Shown here piece after piece: positions 1 through 5,964 of a stretch of DNA of 5,964 nt. This stretch comes from JABCPE02 sp963517805 (GTDB lineage Bacteria; Bacteroidota; Bacteroidia; Flavobacteriales; Weeksellaceae), in contig CAUQHD010000100.1 in the NCBI GenBank assembly GCA_963517805.1, positions 1-5,964 of the forward strand, in the 5' to 3' direction. Made by a program: the position numbers and the translations under genes. The notes beneath the pieces were generated by a model. It saw only the letters and a program-made list of their open reading frames with translations. It made no database searches and was not told the DNA's origin. Within the stretch, counting starts at the first letter, position 1. Every line of letters starts with the position of its first letter.

Positions 1-555
1 CGCTCCCGCAGGATAATCCAGCCCAAATATTTTCCCGATTTTATCAAAAGCTTCTCCAGCTGCGTCATCTATGGTTTTCCCGATGATTTCCATATCAAAA
101 TAATCTCTCACCAAAACTATCATCGTATGTCCGCCGCTTACTGTAAGACACAGGAATGGAAACTGTGGAGGAGTGGGATTGGCATCGTTTATAAAATGAG
201 CCAAAATATGCGCTTGGAGATGATTGACCTCTATCAGTGGAACATCCAAGGACATTGCCAAAGACTTTGCAAAGGAAGTTCCTACCAAAAGTGAACCCAA
301 AAGCCCAGGTCCTCGTGTAAAACCTATTGCAGAAATCTCATTTTGTTGTATCTTTGCTTCTGCAAGTGATTTTTGAACTACAGGGATGATGTTCTGCTGA
401 TGAGCACGGGAAGCCAGCTCAGGAACTACACCGCCATATTCATTATGAATAGTCTGCGTATTAGCAATATTAGAGAGGATTTTTCGTTCCCTAATTACCG
501 CAGCGGAGGTGTCATCACAGGAGGATTCTATCCCTAAAATAATAGGTGTATTCAT
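1..555 (-). CDS. tsaD: tRNA N6-adenosine threonylcarbamoyltransferase TsaD, N-terminal part (3' end outside window)
   Basis: TsaD transfers the threonylcarbamoyl group from threonylcarbamoyl-AMP to A37 of tRNAs that read ANN codons, working in the cytoplasm with TsaB and TsaE (family knowledge). Reading the minus strand from the ATG at 555-553 gives 185 uninterrupted codons that run off the window edge, a little over half of the usual ~340 residues. Visible family motifs are ESSCDDT (residues 10-16), GGVVPELASRAH (41-52), TRGPGLLGSLLVG (80-92), the NHLQAH motif whose His112 and His116 match the family's metal-ligand histidines, SGGHT (140-144) and DDAAGEAFDK (163-172). The ATG puts ESSCDD about ten residues from the N-terminus, as is normal for the family, so the start is well supported. 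There is no Shine-Dalgarno site upstream. The gene is divergent from tamB with one base between the start codons. Nothing suggests a frameshift. Identification is close to certain. Confidence 0.97.
   Translation of the reverse strand, partial: MNTPIILGIESSCDDTSAAVIRERKILSNIANTQTIHNEYGGVVPELASRAHQQNIIPVVQKSLAEAKIQQNEISAIGFTRGPGLLGSLLVGTSFAKSLAMSLDVPLIEVNHLQAHILAHFINDANPTPPQFPFLCLTVSGGHTMIVLVRDYFDMEIIGKTIDDAAGEAFDKIGKIFGLDYPAGA
327..356 (+). promoter_or_regulatory. Candidate promoter for tamB inside tsaD
   Basis: On the plus strand TTG at 327-329 is followed after 19 bases by TATCTTTG at 349-356, an exact TAnnTTTG match at a favoured spacing. The predicted start near 361-366 would give tamB a leader of about 190 bases, fully antisense to the 5' part of tsaD. 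No TAnnTTTG match is present between here and the tamB start, which makes this the best candidate for that gene. The alternative is chance, since the bases also encode conserved TsaD residues. Confidence 0.35.
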
Positions 556-556
556 A

Positions 557-3500
557 ATGGCAAATATAGATAAAAATATAGATAACAACGAAATCGGAGA
601 AGAAAACAACAAATCCTCGATAAAAAATGCTAAGGAAAAGGTAAAAAAACTTTCATGGTGGGCAAAGCTGTTTTTGTTCTGCTTTTTTAGTTTTATATTT
701 TTGGTTGTTTCACTGCTGATAGCTATCAATATCCCTTCGGTAAAGGATAAACTCGCAAAGGAAGCTATCGGTTTTCTAAATAAGGAATTTAAAACCACAT
801 TTAGTGCTGAAAATGTGGAGATTAACTTTTTAGGTGATGTGGTTATCAATGGCGTTTCTGCAAAAGACCATCATGATTTTGAATTTTTGAAGGCAAAAAA
901 ACTTACTGCACATTCGGACTGGTTTGCCATAGCTTTTAATTCCAGAGATTTAAAATTCCAAAAAATAAGTCTGGAAGAACCTGATTTAAAGGTAATTACC
1001 TATAAAGGCGAGGAGCAGGATAATTTTACCAAGTATATTGAAAAATTTGACACTCCGAAAGACCCTACGAAACCACCAGCTAAATTTACGACCAGAATAG
1101 AAATTATTAATGGAAAAGTTTCTATTGTCAATCAAAATCTAGGAGAGGACGGCAATTGGCTGAAAGCAGAGAATTTTAATGCCTATGTTTCTGATTTAAA
1201 AACAAATGGCCCAAATGTCACTTTGAAACTTAATAAATTTTCTTTCGTGACAGAACGATGGGGCAAAAAACATAAGCTGGAAGCGCTTTCTGGAGATGTT
1301 ACGGTAACAAATGAAAAACTGGAACTGAAAGATTTGATTTTCCATACAGACCATTCGCTCTTGCAGGGTGATTTGGTTTTTAACCTTGATAAAAAGACAG
1401 GTTGGAAAGATTTTAACAATAAAGTGGTATGGGATATGAACCTCAAAAGAGGCAGCTATCTCCATGGATATGACATCAGCTATTTCGTGAAAAATTGGGA
1501 TAATTACCAAAAATACCAGCTTTTCGGGAAGATGGATGGAACGCTGAATGATTTTGTCCTTAAAAACTTTTTGATAAAAGTAAAAGATAATGAAATCCAA
1601 ACTTCAGAAATTAGGCTGGCTAAACTGATGGAGGGGAATTTCAATATTAAAAGTAATCAAATTTCTGCAGCCTTCACTTATAAAGGACTGAGAGAATCTT
1701 TGCCGACTTTCATTGCGAAAAAAATGGGCGGTGTGGCTGATGATTTTGGGCGTATAAAATATAATGGATTTGCAGACCTCAATAAAGACCGAGTGGCAGC
1801 AAAAGGGAATTTGATTACAGGAATAGGGCAGGCGCAGATTGATAATTTTGTCCTTAGAAATTACTCTTCTAAAATGCCCGAATATAGCGGAAATCTGACT
1901 TTGAAAGACTTGAATACAACGATTTTAACGAAAAATAAGCAGGTCGGACTGGTTTCTGGAAAATTCAATGTGCAGGGTAAAGGCTTTGATATCAATACTT
2001 TATCTCTAAATACAAAATCCCAGATTTCAAAAATAGAACTCATGGGGAAAACATTGAACAATATTTCTTTGGATGGAGAACTGGCACAAAAGCAGTTTAA
2101 GGGGATAATCAACATTAATGACACGCAGGCTAGAGGAGTGGTAAATGGTAAAATAGATTTCAGCAAACCGAGACTTTCTGCTGATGTGGATGCGAAGATA
2201 GATCATCTAAATTTGGCTTATTTCGGGGCTTCGGGTTCGGGAACGAATACATTTAGAGGAGATGTGAAGGGGAAAGTTTCAATGACTAATATTAACGATT
2301 TAGACCTTGATGCAACGATAAATAATGTTACTTTGGATGGAAATAAGCCCGTTTCTATCCCGAATGGAGCTGTGAAAGTGGCTATGGAAGCCGGAAATAG
2401 AGTGATAGATGTAGATATGCCAGGCGCTGTAAAAGGTAAAATTTTGGGTAAATTTAATTTAAGCAATTTAGGTGGAATCTTTCAAGAGCTGTCTAATAGG
2501 CTTTTAGCAGGAAATAAAGTAAAAAAATATTATAAAAACGAGGACTTCACTATGGATGTAGAAGTTCATCAGAAGCTGGTAGATTACTTCCTGCCAAATG
2601 CTTATATTCCTCAGGGAGCGAGAATTACGGGGCAGTTTAATGGAAATTCTAACGACTTGGTGCTCAATGTAGAAGCTCCTTCCTTTAAATATGTGATGGA
2701 AAAAGAAGAGGAAGTGTCACGAGTTGATAAACTTTTGGCGCAGGCTAATCCAGAATATGTTGTTCGCCAAGGAGTTAAGAAAGATAGTGTATTGGTAAAA
2801 AATGCTAAAATAAACATTAATACTACTGATTTTCAGAAGTATTGGGCATTGAATGTCGGTCGTGTGGAATATCAGAAAAGTTTGTTGAAAGACATAAATA
2901 TTACCGCACAAAATGAAGATAATAAAAAGCTGAATATCTCTGCTAATCTGCATGTTGGTACATTAGAAAAAGAAGAAAAAAATCAGATGACGCCCTACGC
3001 TGCTAATATAGTGCAGTTTATAAATGAGCAGGGAGATGATGTTGTGAAATTTGACCCTACTAATCTGAAAATCAGTAATTATCTTTGGATGGTGGATACT
3101 TCTCCGGAGCTTGACCACTCCATTGTTTATCGGAAAAAAAATCAGGATTTTCAAATTAAAAATTTGAGATTGTATTCTGATGAAAGTGAGATACTTGTGA
3201 ATGGTATTTTTAAGAATGCAAAAGATTTTGATATTTCGGCGGAGGTTAAGCAGATGGCTCTTGCCAAAGTTTGGAAAACAATCCACCAAGACAGCAATAT
3301 TGATATACAAGGGATAGCAAATGGAAGTATAAAAATAAACATGAACCAGCATAGGCTGGAGCCTTTGATAGACATAAAAGTAGATAATATTTCTGTAAAT
3401 GACAGCAGAATAGGAAATTTGGTAGTTAGTGCTGAAAGCAGCGATACAGCAAATATTTACGATGTTGAAGCTAAGATTTCCTCTGGCGGATTTTTTGATA

Positions 3501-5179
3501 GTGATAATTTAGTTTTGGAGGGGAAAATAGACAATAACACGGCATCTCCTACATTGGATCTTTCGGCGAGTATGAAAGACCTTAATATTGCTTTCGTGCA
3601 AGCTTTTGTGAAAGATATTTTCTCTAATTTCAGAGGGACAGCTTCTGGAGATATAAAGATAGATGGAACGCTTAAAGACATTAATTATGGAGGAGATATT
3701 GCGATGAAGGGCTTTGGCTTGAAACTTAATTTTTCAGGGGTTGATTATACTTTTGATGACACAGTTGTTACGCTGTCTAACGGAAACTTGCTCTTTAACC
3801 TTGTAGGAGTGAAAGACAGTAGAAAAAATTCCAAAGGAACTATTTCTATCGGGCGTTTGAGTTTATCGGATTTGTCTAATATCGGTGCCGACCTCCTTAT
3901 TCGTGCGGATAATTTGATGCTGCTTAATACCACACAAAGTGATTTTGATACTTTCTGGGGGATGATTTATGCAAAAGGCGATATTTTCGTGGGTTATGAT
4001 AGCAAAGGTCTTAAAATAGATGCTACAGCAGATGTTTTAGACAATAGTGTATTTACGCTGAATAGCGCCTCTGCTTCATCGGTTGATAAGTTTAAAATGC
4101 TTAGATTTATAACTGTTTCAAAATCAGGGGAAATACAGTTGGCGGAGAAAAATAAAAACCGCCTGAATATGGAAATTAATCTGGATGTTACAGCAAATAA
4201 AAATTCTACGGTAAATGTACTCCTCGGCGATGAAGTAGGAAATATAAGTGTAAGTGGAGAAACCAAGAATATGAAGTTTTCTATGGACAAAACAGGTAAT
4301 ATCAATATGTTCGGGGGATATTTCGTGGATTCAGGAAATTATATTTCTAAGGCTATTTTGGAGAAAACTTTCCAAATTCAAAGAGGAAGCAATATCCAGT
4401 GGAGCGGGGATGTTCTTAACCCAGATTTAAATATTACCGCAAACTATTACAGCTTGGTTTCTAATGCAAGTGAGTATCTCAATGTTGCTTCATTGCCTAC
4501 AATTAATGTCCAATTGCAGACAAAAATAACCAACAAGATGAAAGAGCCAAAAATAACGCCTTCTATCAATGCTCCGGATGTGTCCAGCCAGATAAGAGAA
4601 GTGATGGCATATAAACTGAGCACCGAGGAAGAAAAAGTCTTGCAGTTTGCCTCTATTCTGGCTTTGGGAAATTTTAATGTGTCCAATACTAATGGTTATT
4701 CTGCTTTGGGTTCAGGGGTTAATGCTTTCTTAAAGCAGCTGAGCTCCGCATTCAATTCTATTAGTAATGATTTTCAGCTGGATATGGATTTTATTAAAGG
4801 AAGCACTTCTGCTAATACTGGCGATAGAGCGAATACAAGACTAAATATTAATGTCTCTCCACGATGGAAAATTAAGACAGGTATTGGCGTTCCTCTTTCC
4901 AAAACAAGTACAACTCAGAATAATTATCTTTCAGGAGAGGGAATCGTAGAATATGACTGGTCTAAAATTATAGATGGGTCTCGTGTTTTCAGGATTTATT
5001 CCAAACCGTCTAATGTCGGCTTGGTTATGGGGTCAAATGCTGGTGCGAACCAGTCCTATGGAGTCGGAGTGGTTGTTTCATATAGTTTCAATAGATTTTT
5101 TCCTAGTAAAAAGAAAAAAGATGAAAAAGAATCTCCTAAAAAAGACACAATTGTTGTAGATTCTGCAAAATCTTATTAA
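557..5179 (+). CDS. tamB: TamB/DUF490-family translocation and assembly module protein (AsmA-like)
   Basis: A 1540-residue envelope protein of the TamB family. TamB proteins are anchored in the inner membrane and span the periplasm as a long hydrophobic beta-groove; they are implicated in outer-membrane protein assembly with the BamA-like TamA and in phospholipid transport (family knowledge). Residues 1-35 are polar and lysine-rich, followed by one membrane segment at about 36-58 (from LSWWAKLFLF) with no signal-peptidase site evident. An AsmA-like start follows, including the W-x(8)-DLKF-x-KISLEEPDLKV block near 122-146. The body is repetitive beta-rich sequence full of GxFN, GKID and DLDL-type strands. 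The C-terminal TamB domain is recognisable by FGGYFVDSG near 1252-1260 and WSGDVLNPDLNITA at about 1282-1295, then amphipathic strands to about 1515. A Lys/Asp/Glu-rich 25-residue tail ends the protein. Length is normal for the Bacteroidota. The ATG at 557 is chosen over an in-frame GTG at 509, which would place 16 codons inside tsaD. No tamA is in the window. Confidence 0.92.
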   Translation: MANIDKNIDNNEIGEENNKSSIKNAKEKVKKLSWWAKLFLFCFFSFIFLVVSLLIAINIPSVKDKLAKEAIGFLNKEFKTTFSAENVEINFLGDVVINGVSAKDHHDFEFLKAKKLTAHSDWFAIAFNSRDLKFQKISLEEPDLKVITYKGEEQDNFTKYIEKFDTPKDPTKPPAKFTTRIEIINGKVSIVNQNLGEDGNWLKAENFNAYVSDLKTNGPNVTLKLNKFSFVTERWGKKHKLEALSGDVTVTNEKLELKDLIFHTDHSLLQGDLVFNLDKKTGWKDFNNKVVWDMNLKRGSYLHGYDISYFVKNWDNYQKYQLFGKMDGTLNDFVLKNFLIKVKDNEIQTSEIRLAKLMEGNFNIKSNQISAAFTYKGLRESLPTFIAKKMGGVADDFGRIKYNGFADLNKDRVAAKGNLITGIGQAQIDNFVLRNYSSKMPEYSGNLTLKDLNTTILTKNKQVGLVSGKFNVQGKGFDINTLSLNTKSQISKIELMGKTLNNISLDGELAQKQFKGIININDTQARGVVNGKIDFSKPRLSADVDAKIDHLNLAYFGASGSGTNTFRGDVKGKVSMTNINDLDLDATINNVTLDGNKPVSIPNGAVKVAMEAGNRVIDVDMPGAVKGKILGKFNLSNLGGIFQELSNRLLAGNKVKKYYKNEDFTMDVEVHQKLVDYFLPNAYIPQGARITGQFNGNSNDLVLNVEAPSFKYVMEKEEEVSRVDKLLAQANPEYVVRQGVKKDSVLVKNAKININTTDFQKYWALNVGRVEYQKSLLKDINITAQNEDNKKLNISANLHVGTLEKEEKNQMTPYAANIVQFINEQGDDVVKFDPTNLKISNYLWMVDTSPELDHSIVYRKKNQDFQIKNLRLYSDESEILVNGIFKNAKDFDISAEVKQMALAKVWKTIHQDSNIDIQGIANGSIKINMNQHRLEPLIDIKVDNISVNDSRIGNLVVSAESSDTANIYDVEAKISSGGFFDSDNLVLEGKIDNNTASPTLDLSASMKDLNIAFVQAFVKDIFSNFRGTASGDIKIDGTLKDINYGGDIAMKGFGLKLNFSGVDYTFDDTVVTLSNGNLLFNLVGVKDSRKNSKGTISIGRLSLSDLSNIGADLLIRADNLMLLNTTQSDFDTFWGMIYAKGDIFVGYDSKGLKIDATADVLDNSVFTLNSASASSVDKFKMLRFITVSKSGEIQLAEKNKNRLNMEINLDVTANKNSTVNVLLGDEVGNISVSGETKNMKFSMDKTGNINMFGGYFVDSGNYISKAILEKTFQIQRGSNIQWSGDVLNPDLNITANYYSLVSNASEYLNVASLPTINVQLQTKITNKMKEPKITPSINAPDVSSQIREVMAYKLSTEEEKVLQFASILALGNFNVSNTNGYSALGSGVNAFLKQLSSAFNSISNDFQLDMDFIKGSTSANTGDRANTRLNINVSPRWKIKTGIGVPLSKTSTTQNNYLSGEGIVEYDWSKIIDGSRVFRIYSKPSNVGLVMGSNAGANQSYGVGVVVSYSFNRFFPSKKKKDEKESPKKDTIVVDSAKSY
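561..588 (-). promoter_or_regulatory. Candidate tsaD promoter inside the first codons of tamB
   Basis: On the minus strand TATATTTG (568 down to 561) matches the Bacteroidota -7 form TAnnTTTG exactly, and TTG at 588-586 lies 17 bases upstream, inside the spacing range known for Flavobacterium promoters. Transcription would begin around 553-557, at or next to the tsaD start codon at 555, so the mRNA would have little or no leader. The match and spacing are seen directly; use as a promoter is inferred. A/T-rich sequence produces such matches by chance, but the position is right for tsaD, whose promoter must lie inside tamB. Confidence 0.55.
562..585. repeat. Perfect 12-base tandem repeat at the tamB 5' end
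   Basis: AAATATAGATAA occurs twice back to back (562-573 and 574-585). In the tamB frame the copies encode most of the NIDKNIDN repeat at residues 3-10. On the minus strand the repeat covers all of the spacer and seven of the eight bases of the -7 element of the candidate tsaD promoter; the second copy carries TATATTTT where the first, with its flanking base, has TATATTTG. A unit of 12 keeps the tamB frame if copy number changes. Confidence 0.85.
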
Positions 5180-5192
5180 AAATATTTTTTTA

Positions 5193-5215
5193 TTGAGAAA
5201 AAAGAGTTACTTTTG
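5193..5215 (+). promoter_or_regulatory. Candidate promoter of the Lrp/AsnC-family gene
   Basis: TACTTTTG at 5208-5215 is an exact TAnnTTTG match, placed so that transcription would begin near 5220-5225, about 30-35 bases before the ATG at 5255. The -33 element is weak: at the preferred distance there is only a run of T (5185-5191), and the nearest TTG (5193-5195) is 12 bases from the -7 element, which is too close. This suggests a site that may need an activator or is modest in strength. Confidence 0.5.
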
Positions 5216-5254
5216 TCATAAAATTAAGAATAAAATTGTAAATTGAATAAATAT

Positions 5255-5728
5255 ATGCATAATTCACAGCTTGACGAAATAGATAAAAAGATTTTAGATT
5301 TCTTAGTAGAAAACACAAGGACTCCTTTCACCGAAATAGCAAATCAGATGGGGATTTCTGCTGGAACTGTCCATGTTAGGGTAAAGAAAATGGAAGATGC
5401 AGGTATTATATTAGGCTCTTCTTTAGTTATCAATTATAAAAAGTTGAACTATAATTTTACTACCTATGTGGGGATTCTTTTGAGTAAATCTAATAAAACT
5501 CAAGAAGTTTTGAAAATTTTGGAAGGTATTCCAAATGTTACTGAGCTAAGTGTTACTTCAGGCAAATATAATATTTTCTGTAAAATTAGAGCGAAAGATA
5601 CAGATGATGCCAAACGAATAATATATCAGATTAATGATATAGAAGAGGTAATGCGTACAGAAAGTATGATATCAATAGAAGAATATTTTAGTGATAAAAA
5701 CAGACTAATTAATGCGGTTGAAGTATAG
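5255..5728 (+). CDS. Lrp/AsnC-family transcriptional regulator
   Basis: A 157-residue cytoplasmic DNA-binding regulator of the Lrp/AsnC (feast/famine) family, the usual length. The N-terminus LDEIDKKILDFLVEN (residues 6-20) opens the AsnC-type winged helix-turn-helix; TPFTEIANQMGISAGTVHVR (23-42) is the helix-turn-helix proper, and VKKMEDAGII (43-52) leads into the wing. Residues about 67-142 form the RAM effector and oligomerisation domain, including NVTELSVTSGKYNIFCKIRA near 94-113, where the SGKYN segment corresponds to the family's ligand-loop region. Such proteins form dimers to octamers and often respond to amino acids; the ligand here cannot be read from sequence. I start at ATG 5255, which puts LDEID at the normal place; an in-frame TTG at 5243 would add only NKYM-type residues. 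The gene lies 75 bases after tamB in the same direction and has its own promoter-like site. Which regulon it controls is unknown. Confidence 0.93.
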   Translation: MHNSQLDEIDKKILDFLVENTRTPFTEIANQMGISAGTVHVRVKKMEDAGIILGSSLVINYKKLNYNFTTYVGILLSKSNKTQEVLKILEGIPNVTELSVTSGKYNIFCKIRAKDTDDAKRIIYQINDIEEVMRTESMISIEEYFSDKNRLINAVEV

Positions 5729-5745
5729 TTTAGGATTATTTAGAT

Positions 5746-5762
5746 AAAAAGCTTAACTTTTT
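5746..5762. terminator. Weak possible terminator after the Lrp/AsnC-family gene
   Basis: AAAAAG (5746-5751) and CTTTTT (5757-5762) can pair around a five-base loop, 18 bases after the stop codon. The T-rich 3' arm resembles a terminator tail, but the stem has only one G-C pair, so it would be unstable. It is recorded as the only candidate in this gap. Confidence 0.2.
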
Positions 5763-5814
5763 CACATTACAAATCAGTGAATTAGTTAGGTTTGAATAAA
5801 AAAAATCAAAAGAA

Positions 5815-5846
5815 TTTGCTTAGTAATATTAAGTTAATTATTTTTG
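5815..5846 (+). promoter_or_regulatory. Strong Bacteroidota-type promoter for the gene starting at 5911
   Basis: TTTG at 5815-5818 is separated by 20 bases from TATTTTTG at 5839-5846, so both elements match the TTTG / TAnnTTTG form at a normal distance. It lies in non-coding DNA, unlike the candidates in tsaD and tamB, so the bases are not constrained by a protein. The predicted transcript would begin near 5850-5856, right at the base of the hairpin at 5854-5875, leaving a leader of about 55-60 bases before ATG 5911. An 8-base palindrome TAATATTA (5824-5831) lies between the two elements. Confidence 0.65.
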
Positions 5847-5853
5847 CGGTCTT

Positions 5854-5875
5854 GATTCTCCACAGAGGGAGAATC
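5854..5875 (+). promoter_or_regulatory. 5'-leader hairpin
   Basis: GATTCTCC (5854-5861) and GGAGAATC (5868-5875) are exact reverse complements around a six-base loop ACAGAG, giving an eight-base-pair stem with four G-C pairs. TCTT just before the stem (5850-5853) can pair with AAGA at 5878-5881 after a two-base bulge. It is not followed by a T run, so it does not look like an intrinsic terminator. Its place right after a promoter suggests an mRNA-stabilising 5' stem-loop or a protein-binding site; the role is inferred. Confidence 0.65.
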
Positions 5876-5890
5876 ATAAGAGTATAAGAG
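5876..5890 (+). repeat. Short direct repeat in the leader, ATAAGAG twice
   Basis: ATAAGAG occurs at 5876-5882 and again at 5884-5890, one base apart, directly after the leader hairpin. Either copy offers AAGA to extend the hairpin by pairing with TCTT at 5850-5853, so two alternative lower stems are possible. This is a short match and may be chance. Confidence 0.45.
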
Positions 5891-5910
5891 CAGAAGTTTT
5901 TTAGTTGATA

Positions 5911-5964
5911 ATGAGTGATTTAAAAAATATTTTCAAAAAAGTTTTAAAAATATTTTGTCAGTTT
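5911..5964 (+). CDS. Start of an unidentified gene, cut by the window end
   Basis: An open frame of 18 codons begins at ATG 5911 and runs off the window edge. It reads MSDLKNIFKKVLKIFCQF, a basic and hydrophobic N-terminus that could lead into a membrane segment or an amphipathic helix, but this is too short to assign a family. Support that it is a real gene comes from context: it lies about 60 bases after the best promoter match in the window, after a 5' hairpin, with no competing start. An in-frame TAG at 5902-5904 limits the start to this ATG or a TTG at 5905. The sequence before the ATG is A/T-rich with no Shine-Dalgarno site, as in the other genes here. No function is claimed. Confidence 0.5.
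   Translation, partial: MSDLKNIFKKVLKIFCQF

Noticed and set aside
505..524. GGAGG and AGGAGG as Shine-Dalgarno sites on the plus strand
   Set aside because: The AGGAGG is 32 bases from the tamB ATG, too far to act on it, and no start codon lies at a suitable distance. It is the complement of the codons for the ESSCDD motif of TsaD.
509..556. GTG at 509 as the start of tamB, extending the protein by 16 residues
   Set aside because: The extension lies wholly inside the conserved start of tsaD, whose ESSCDD codons explain the sequence, and the extra residues do not resemble a TamB N-terminus. The ATG at 557 gives a normal cytoplasmic tail and membrane anchor.
1183..4686. Many open frames of 60-135 codons on the minus strand opposite tamB
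   Set aside because: All lie opposite one continuous, recognisable TamB reading frame, are rich in Phe, Ser, Leu and Ile as expected for shadows of Lys/Asn/Asp-rich coding DNA, and show no known motifs.
4974..5159. A 61-codon plus-strand frame inside the 3' end of tamB
   Set aside because: It overlaps the TamB C-terminal domain in another frame; its lysine-rich end is the shifted reading of the same A-rich codons. There is no sign of a separate start signal.
5243..5254. TTG at 5243 as the start of the Lrp/AsnC-family gene
   Set aside because: It adds only four residues with no conserved content; the ATG at 5255 gives the usual distance to LDEIDKKIL and a normal 157-residue length.
5854..5890. 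The hairpin at 5854-5875 as a terminator for the Lrp/AsnC-family gene
   Set aside because: It is not followed by a T run and it lies directly after a strong promoter match, so a leader element fits better.
5923..5956. AAAAATATTTT occurring twice near the window end
   Set aside because: The two copies (5923-5933 and 5946-5956) lie in Lys/Asn/Ile/Phe codons of very A/T-rich DNA, where such matches are expected by chance.
1..5964. Mobile element, CRISPR array, tRNA or rRNA gene, or a defence or secretion gene cluster
   Set aside because: No transposase or integrase motifs, terminal inverted repeats, spaced repeats or tRNA-like cloverleaf were seen; the content is conserved chromosomal genes in a consistent base composition.

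Overview
The window looks like a housekeeping stretch of a low-GC member of the Bacteroidota, most likely Flavobacteriales and probably the Weeksellaceae (Chryseobacterium/Riemerella-like). The reasons are the A/T-rich codon use, the lack of Shine-Dalgarno sites at the likely starts, several matches to the Bacteroidota promoter form TTG-N17-20-TAnnTTTG, and protein sequences that read as flavobacterial TsaD, TamB and Lrp/AsnC. The family placement is from recalled similarity, not a search.

Layout. Positions 1-555 (minus strand) hold the N-terminal 185 codons of tsaD, the tRNA t6A-modification enzyme; its 3' part lies outside the window. Its start codon lies one base from the start codon of a divergent 1540-codon gene at 557-5179 (plus strand), a TamB/DUF490 protein of the envelope with one N-terminal membrane anchor, a long beta-rich body and a C-terminal TamB domain. 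After a 75-base gap with a promoter-like site comes an Lrp/AsnC-family regulator (5255-5728, plus). A 182-base A/T-rich intergenic region follows. It carries the best promoter match in the window, then a strong hairpin at the predicted 5' end of the transcript, then the first 18 codons of an unidentified gene (5911 to the window end).

How the parts relate. TsaD acts in the cytoplasm on tRNAs reading ANN codons, while TamB acts in the periplasm on outer-membrane assembly or lipid transport. They share no pathway, but with a one-base gap each gene's promoter must lie inside the other's coding sequence. Candidate promoters are visible in both positions. The tsaD promoter would sit in the first codons of tamB and give a nearly leaderless mRNA. 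The tamB promoter candidate would sit about 200 bases inside tsaD and give a leader antisense to it. The Lrp-family gene appears to have its own promoter.

I found no mobile element, CRISPR array, tRNA or rRNA, and no evidence of a new multi-gene system. The observations most worth checking are regulatory: the one-base divergent junction, a 12-base perfect tandem repeat filling most of the tsaD promoter spacer, and the promoter-hairpin leader before the last gene.
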